A stretch of DNA of 64,000 nt. Origin: Aldehydirespirator sp965220645 (lineage in GTDB: Bacteria; Actinomycetota; Acidimicrobiia; Acidimicrobiales; Aldehydirespiratoraceae). Below are positions 60,721-64,000 of the stretch, one piece after another. The stretch is from the NCBI GenBank assembly GCA_965220645.1, contig OZ244836.1, positions 992,001-1,056,000 of the forward strand, written 5' to 3'. Numbering within the stretch: the stretch's first letter is position 1; the number at the start of each line of letters is the position of its first letter. A program made the position numbers and the translations under genes. The notes beneath the pieces are model-generated. The model worked only from the letters and a program-made list of their open reading frames with translations, did not search any database and was not told the DNA's origin.

Positions 60721-61625
60721 TCTCAGCGGAGACGGCCTACCGGCGCTGCGAGCAGATCACCTGGACCGAGGCACGCAACTTCGCCTACGGGATCCGCCTG
60801 CTGCCGCCGCCCAAACGCAGGGCGATGTCCGCCCTGTACGCCCTGGCCCGGCGCATCGACGATGTCGGCGACGGCGACTGGTCCCGGGACCGCAAGCTCG
60901 TCGCCCTCGACGACCTCCACACCGCCATCGGGGCCTTAGAGACCGGCGATCTTGCCGATCCCGCTGATCCGGTGCTGGTGGCGATGGCCGACGCCGCGTC
61001 CCATTACCCGATCCCCGTGGCCGCCCTGCACGAGATCGTGGAGGGCTGCGAGCTCGACGTGCGGGGCGAGACCTACGCCACCATGGACGACACCGTGCGC
61101 TACTGCCGCCTGGTGGCCGGCTCGGTGGGCCGACTGTCGCTCGGCGTGTTCGGCACCAGGAGCGCCCGCGGAGCCATCCCAGGCGCGAGCGAGAGCAACG
61201 GCGACCCGGCCGGGCCGCTGCGGTCCGTCGAGGATCTGGCCGATGACCTCGGCGTGGCCCTGCAGCTCACCAACATGCTGCGCGACATCGTCGAGGACCA
61301 CCGTATGGGGCGCATCTACCTGCCCGAACAGGAGCGGGACCGCTTCGGGATCACCCCGGGCCAGTGGGCGCCGCCGGACCAGGTGGCCGCTCTGGTGCAG
61401 TTCGTGGCCGGTCAGGCGGTGATGTGGTTCGAGCGAGGACTGGTGCTGCTGGACCATCTCGACTATCGCAGCCGGGCGTGCACCGCGGCGATGGCCGGGA
61501 TCTACCGGCGCCTGTTGGGCCGCATCCTGGCCCAGCCCGCGTCCCCGCTGAACGGGCGCGTCAGCCTTCCCGCCTGGGAGAAGGCGCTGGTGGCGGCTCG
61601 CAGCCTGTCCGGGTTGCGGCCGTGA
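60717..61625 (+). CDS. hpnD: Presqualene diphosphate synthase HpnD
   Basis: The 302-residue product has NFAYGIRLLPPPKRRAMSAL near residue 21, ALYALARRIDDVGDGDWSRD near 39 (the DDxxD region), YCRLVAGSVGRLSLGVFG near 128 and ALQLTNMLRDIVEDHRMGRI near 181 as the second aspartate-rich motif. It condenses two farnesyl diphosphates to presqualene diphosphate. ATG 60717 overlaps hpnC. With hpnC and hpnE it forms the bacterial three-step route to squalene, likely for hopanoids or carotenoid-like lipids. Confidence 0.92.
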   Translation: MISAETAYRRCEQITWTEARNFAYGIRLLPPPKRRAMSALYALARRIDDVGDGDWSRDRKLVALDDLHTAIGALETGDLADPADPVLVAMADAASHYPIPVAALHEIVEGCELDVRGETYATMDDTVRYCRLVAGSVGRLSLGVFGTRSARGAIPGASESNGDPAGPLRSVEDLADDLGVALQLTNMLRDIVEDHRMGRIYLPEQERDRFGITPGQWAPPDQVAALVQFVAGQAVMWFERGLVLLDHLDYRSRACTAAMAGIYRRLLGRILAQPASPLNGRVSLPAWEKALVAARSLSGLRP

Positions 61626-61659
61626 GCCTCGGTCCGAGCGCCCCGGTCGCGCCCCCGGC

Positions 61660-63048
61660 GTGAGTCCCGCCGCTTCGAGCGACCGCCCCCGGGTGGTGGT
61701 GGTCGGCGGCGGTCTGGCCGGGCTCTCGGCCGCGGTGGAGGCCGCCGACGGCGGCGCGGCCGTCACGCTGCTCGAGCGCCGCCCCCGCCTCGGCGGTGCC
61801 ACCTGGTCCTTCGAGCGCAACGGCATCTGGTTCGACAACGGCCAGCACGTGTTCATGCGCTGCTGCACCGCCTACCGGGCGTTCCTCGAGCGGATCGGCT
61901 CGGCCGGCGGCGTGCGGATGCAGGACCGGCTCGACGTTCCCGTGATGGCACCGGGCGGACCGGTCGGGTCCATCAGGCGCACGCCCGGCCCGGCCCCGCT
62001 GCACCTGGCGCCTGCGCTGCTGTCCTACCCGCATCTGAACCTGCGCCAGAGGCTGGCCGTGCTGCGGGCCGGGCTGGCATTGAGGCGCCTCGATCCCGAC
62101 GATCCGACCCTCGACGACATGACCTTCGGCGCATGGCTGTCGGCCCACGGCCAGGACGCAACCGCTATCGAGACATTCTGGAACCTGATCGTGTTGCCGA
62201 CGGTCAATGCCAGCGCGGCCGAAGCCTCTCTCAAGCTGGCGGCCAAGGTGTTCGTCACGGGGCTGCTCACCGAGGCCGGCGCGGCCGACATCGGCTTGGC
62301 CCGGGTGCCGCTCTCGGCCCTGCACGGCGACGCCGCCCGCCGGGCCCTGGAAGCCGGCGGAGGCGAGGTCCGCTCGCGCGTCCCGGTGAAGGCGGTGCGT
62401 TCCGGCGCCGCGGGCCTGGAAGTACGGACCGACGAGCAGGTATTCGAGGCCGACTCGGTGGTGGTGGCGGTACCCCACGACGCGGTGGCCGGACTGCTTC
62501 CCCCCGGCACCGTCGCGGCCCAGGACCGGCTGGTCGAGCTGGGCACCTCCCCGATCGTCAACGTCCACCTGGTGTATGACCGCCCGATCACCGACTTGGC
62601 CTTCTTCGCCACAGTCGGCAGCGATGCGCAGTTCGTGTTCGACCGCACCGAGGGCGCCGGGCTCGACGACGGTCGGCAGTGCTTGGCGGTGTCGCTCTCG
62701 GCCGCCGAGTCCTACATCGGCATGGCCTCCGCCGATCTCGTGTCACACTTCATCGCGGAGCTGGCCCGCCTGCTGCCCGCGGCCCGCGGCGCCACCGTCA
62801 CCGAGTCGATCGTCACCCGCGAGCACTCGGCCACCTTCCTCGGCGTGCCGGGAACCGACACCCTGCGAGCCGGCACCGAGTGCGACCTCCCCGGCGTGTA
62901 TCTGGCCGGTGCCTGGAGCGACACCGGCTGGCCGGCCACGATGGAGGGGGCGGTCCGCAGTGGAACCGGGGCCGGCCGCCTCGCGGCCCGCTTCGCATCC
63001 CGGTCCGCGAGCGGCAACGCGGCCGGTTCAGCGGGCCCGGATGTTTGA
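61660..63048 (+). CDS. hpnE: Hydroxysqualene dehydroxylase HpnE
   Basis: The 462-residue FAD amine-oxidase-fold protein starts VVVVGGGLAGLSAAVEAADG near residue 10 (GxGxxG), then LLERRPRLGGATWSFERNGI and FDNGQHVFMRCCTAYRAFLE near 60, typical of HpnE. WNLIVLPTVNASAAEASLKL lies near 177, and the C-terminal GVYLAGAWSDTGWPATMEGA closes the FAD site. It removes the hydroxyl group to give squalene. GTG 61660 starts 34 bases after hpnD. The cyclase (shc) is not in this window. Confidence 0.92.
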   Translation: MSPAASSDRPRVVVVGGGLAGLSAAVEAADGGAAVTLLERRPRLGGATWSFERNGIWFDNGQHVFMRCCTAYRAFLERIGSAGGVRMQDRLDVPVMAPGGPVGSIRRTPGPAPLHLAPALLSYPHLNLRQRLAVLRAGLALRRLDPDDPTLDDMTFGAWLSAHGQDATAIETFWNLIVLPTVNASAAEASLKLAAKVFVTGLLTEAGAADIGLARVPLSALHGDAARRALEAGGGEVRSRVPVKAVRSGAAGLEVRTDEQVFEADSVVVAVPHDAVAGLLPPGTVAAQDRLVELGTSPIVNVHLVYDRPITDLAFFATVGSDAQFVFDRTEGAGLDDGRQCLAVSLSAAESYIGMASADLVSHFIAELARLLPAARGATVTESIVTREHSATFLGVPGTDTLRAGTECDLPGVYLAGAWSDTGWPATMEGAVRSGTGAGRLAARFASRSASGNAAGSAGPDV

Positions 63049-63067
63049 TTCCAAACCCTTTGGAGCG

Positions 63068-63196
63068 GAGGCCGAGCGAATAGACAGAGACCACCGGTTG
63101 TCTCGGCGAGGCACTGAGCGAGGCCGTGGCCCGAGCGGCCCGTGAGCGAAGCGAACAAGAGCGGGAAAGGAGCAGCGCATCGCGACCAGTTCGCAA
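63068..63196 (+). repeat. Dispersed repeat, copy E
   Basis: This is a full-length copy in plus orientation. It has GAGGCCGAGCGAATAGAC (identical to copy D), a variable middle, the core at 63119-63168 with one base change (GAGCGAAGCG) and a diverged 3' block with GCGACCAGTTCG. It fills most of the gap between hpnE and the next gene; the remaining bases show nothing more. Confidence 0.85.
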
Positions 63197-63256
63197 CCGG
63201 TCCGCGCTTGGTCCGAGTGCGAGACTCCGCGGGCGACACCGACTAAGGTTCGAGCC

Positions 63257-63877
63257 ATGACTCCCCAGCACGCTCAATCCTCGGGAGGGGGCTCGGCGGG
63301 GCGGGCGATCGTGCTTGTGATCGTGGCGGTTGCGCTGGGCGCGTTCTTGCTGGCGCGAGGCTTCGACGGCTCCGACGACAACGACACCGATGCCTCCCCC
63401 GGCGAGACCGAGACGGACCCCTCCACCAACGGCGATCCCGACGAGAGCTCCGAGTCCAACGGCACGACGTCAACCACAACCACCACCACAACCACCACAA
63501 CGGCTCCCCCCGTGGTCACCCACCTGCCCGGTGAGGTCAAGGTGGCGGTGATGAACGGCACCGGCGAGCGGGGACGGGCCGGTCGCACGGCCGACACGCT
63601 CAACGCCACGGGATATGTGACCGCAGCCAAGAACACGCAGCAGGACCGGGTTGACACGTCGGTCATCTACTACCGGCCGGGGTACGGGGACGACGCCAAG
63701 GCGGTTGCGTCGGTGCTCGGCGCCCCCCCGGACATCATCACGCCCGCCCCGACGACGATCATGACCCTGATCAGGAGCCCGGAGTCGCCAGCGGACCTCG
63801 AGGAATTCAACGTATTCGCGGTCGTCGGCAGCGACGACGTGATCCTCGACCCCTCGCCGCCCGCTGATTCCGGATAG
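63257..63877 (+). CDS. Membrane-anchored LytR_C-domain protein
   Basis: The 206-residue product has one membrane helix near the N-terminus (AIVLVIVAVALGAFLLARGF), an acidic linker with a run of threonines (residues about 72-82), and a LytR_C domain with VKVAVMNGTGERGRAGRTAD near residue 95 and YYRPGYGDDAKAVASVLGAP near 136. This domain occurs on the outer side of wall-associated proteins in Actinobacteria; its ligand is unsettled. ATG 63257 is the start. It stands alone between the dispersed repeat and the glycerate kinase gene. Confidence 0.83.
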   Translation: MTPQHAQSSGGGSAGRAIVLVIVAVALGAFLLARGFDGSDDNDTDASPGETETDPSTNGDPDESSESNGTTSTTTTTTTTTTAPPVVTHLPGEVKVAVMNGTGERGRAGRTADTLNATGYVTAAKNTQQDRVDTSVIYYRPGYGDDAKAVASVLGAPPDIITPAPTTIMTLIRSPESPADLEEFNVFAVVGSDDVILDPSPPADSG

Positions 63878-63943
63878 AGGCGCTCGCACGGACTGACCGC
63901 GGCTCTCGCGGGGATACCGCGAGAATGCCGCAAGAATGTGGCT

Positions 63944-64000
63944 GTGCGCGTGCTGGCAGCACCCGACAAGTTCCGCGGCACGGCCTCCGCAACACAGATC
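63944..64000 (+). CDS. Glycerate kinase, N-terminal fragment (cut by window edge)
   Basis: GTG 63944 begins VRVLAAPDKFRGTASATQI, which matches the start of type I glycerate kinases (MKILIAPDKFKGSLTA...). Only 19 codons are inside the window. The family phosphorylates D-glycerate with ATP. The gene lies 66 bases after the LytR_C-domain gene. Confidence 0.7.
   Translation, partial: MRVLAAPDKFRGTASATQI

Overview
The window is high-GC DNA with strong actinobacterial character. It holds an ECF sigma factor with a zinc anti-sigma of the SigR/RsrA (mycothiol redox) type, three coenzyme F420-dependent luciferase-like oxidoreductases, a zincin associated with F420 biosynthesis, two Tad/Flp pilus loci and a hopanoid-type squalene module (hpnCDE). 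GTG starts and ATGA/GTGA stop-start overlaps are common. I infer a member of the Acidimicrobiia, but no rRNA or other marker in the window proves it.

Region 1 (1-14.8 kb) is catabolic. It contains a flavodoxin-fold reductase, a RidA-like protein, two LLM oxidoreductases, two TRZ/ATZ-type amidohydrolases, a molybdenum hydroxylase (FAD subunit plus an [2Fe-2S]-like/Moco fusion protein), and its maturation proteins XdhC and YqeB. All eight cysteines expected to bind the two [2Fe-2S] clusters of the hydroxylase are replaced. Between the first amidohydrolase and the FAD subunit lie two decayed genes: a GIY-YIG/DUF4357 nuclease that has lost its catalytic middle, and a MetE-like protein with several frameshifts.

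Region 2 (14.8-20 kb) is Tad locus 1 on the plus strand (cpaE, tadA, tadB, tadC, a DUF4244/Flp pilin and tadE), followed by a STAS anti-anti-sigma protein and an RsbW-like kinase.

Region 3 (20-46.4 kb) is mostly housekeeping: nhaA, topA, an MFS exporter, tmk, holB, tRNA-Thr(CGT), sigR/rsrA, an F420-associated zincin, tilS, hpt, an inactive-looking phosphatase, folK, a DUF2520 reductase, panC, coaX, lysS, a polyprenyl synthase, clpC, a lipoprotein-HAD fusion, a pteridine-reductase-like SDR, a third LLM protein, add and ilvE.

Region 4 (46.4-50.7 kb) is an accessory block next to tRNA-Thr(TGT). It has small unknown proteins, a divergent sigma-like protein and a secreted polymorphic toxin ending in a DNA/RNA non-specific endonuclease domain. 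I see no convincing immunity gene.

Region 5 (50.8-59.6 kb) is Tad locus 2 on the minus strand: two large Thr/Pro-stalk surface proteins, a CpaB-like protein, a TadA with an extra N-terminal domain, TadB, TadC, an atypical pilin and three TadE/TadG-like proteins. Region 6 (59.7-64 kb) holds hpnC, hpnD, hpnE, a LytR_C-domain protein and the first codons of a glycerate kinase.

Repeats run through the whole window. A dispersed element of about 115-130 bp occurs at four loci (one as a double core). There is a pair of palindromic REP-like units at 3.5 kb. In both Tad loci, a stop-start (GTGA) gene junction has been amplified into a four-copy tandem repeat.
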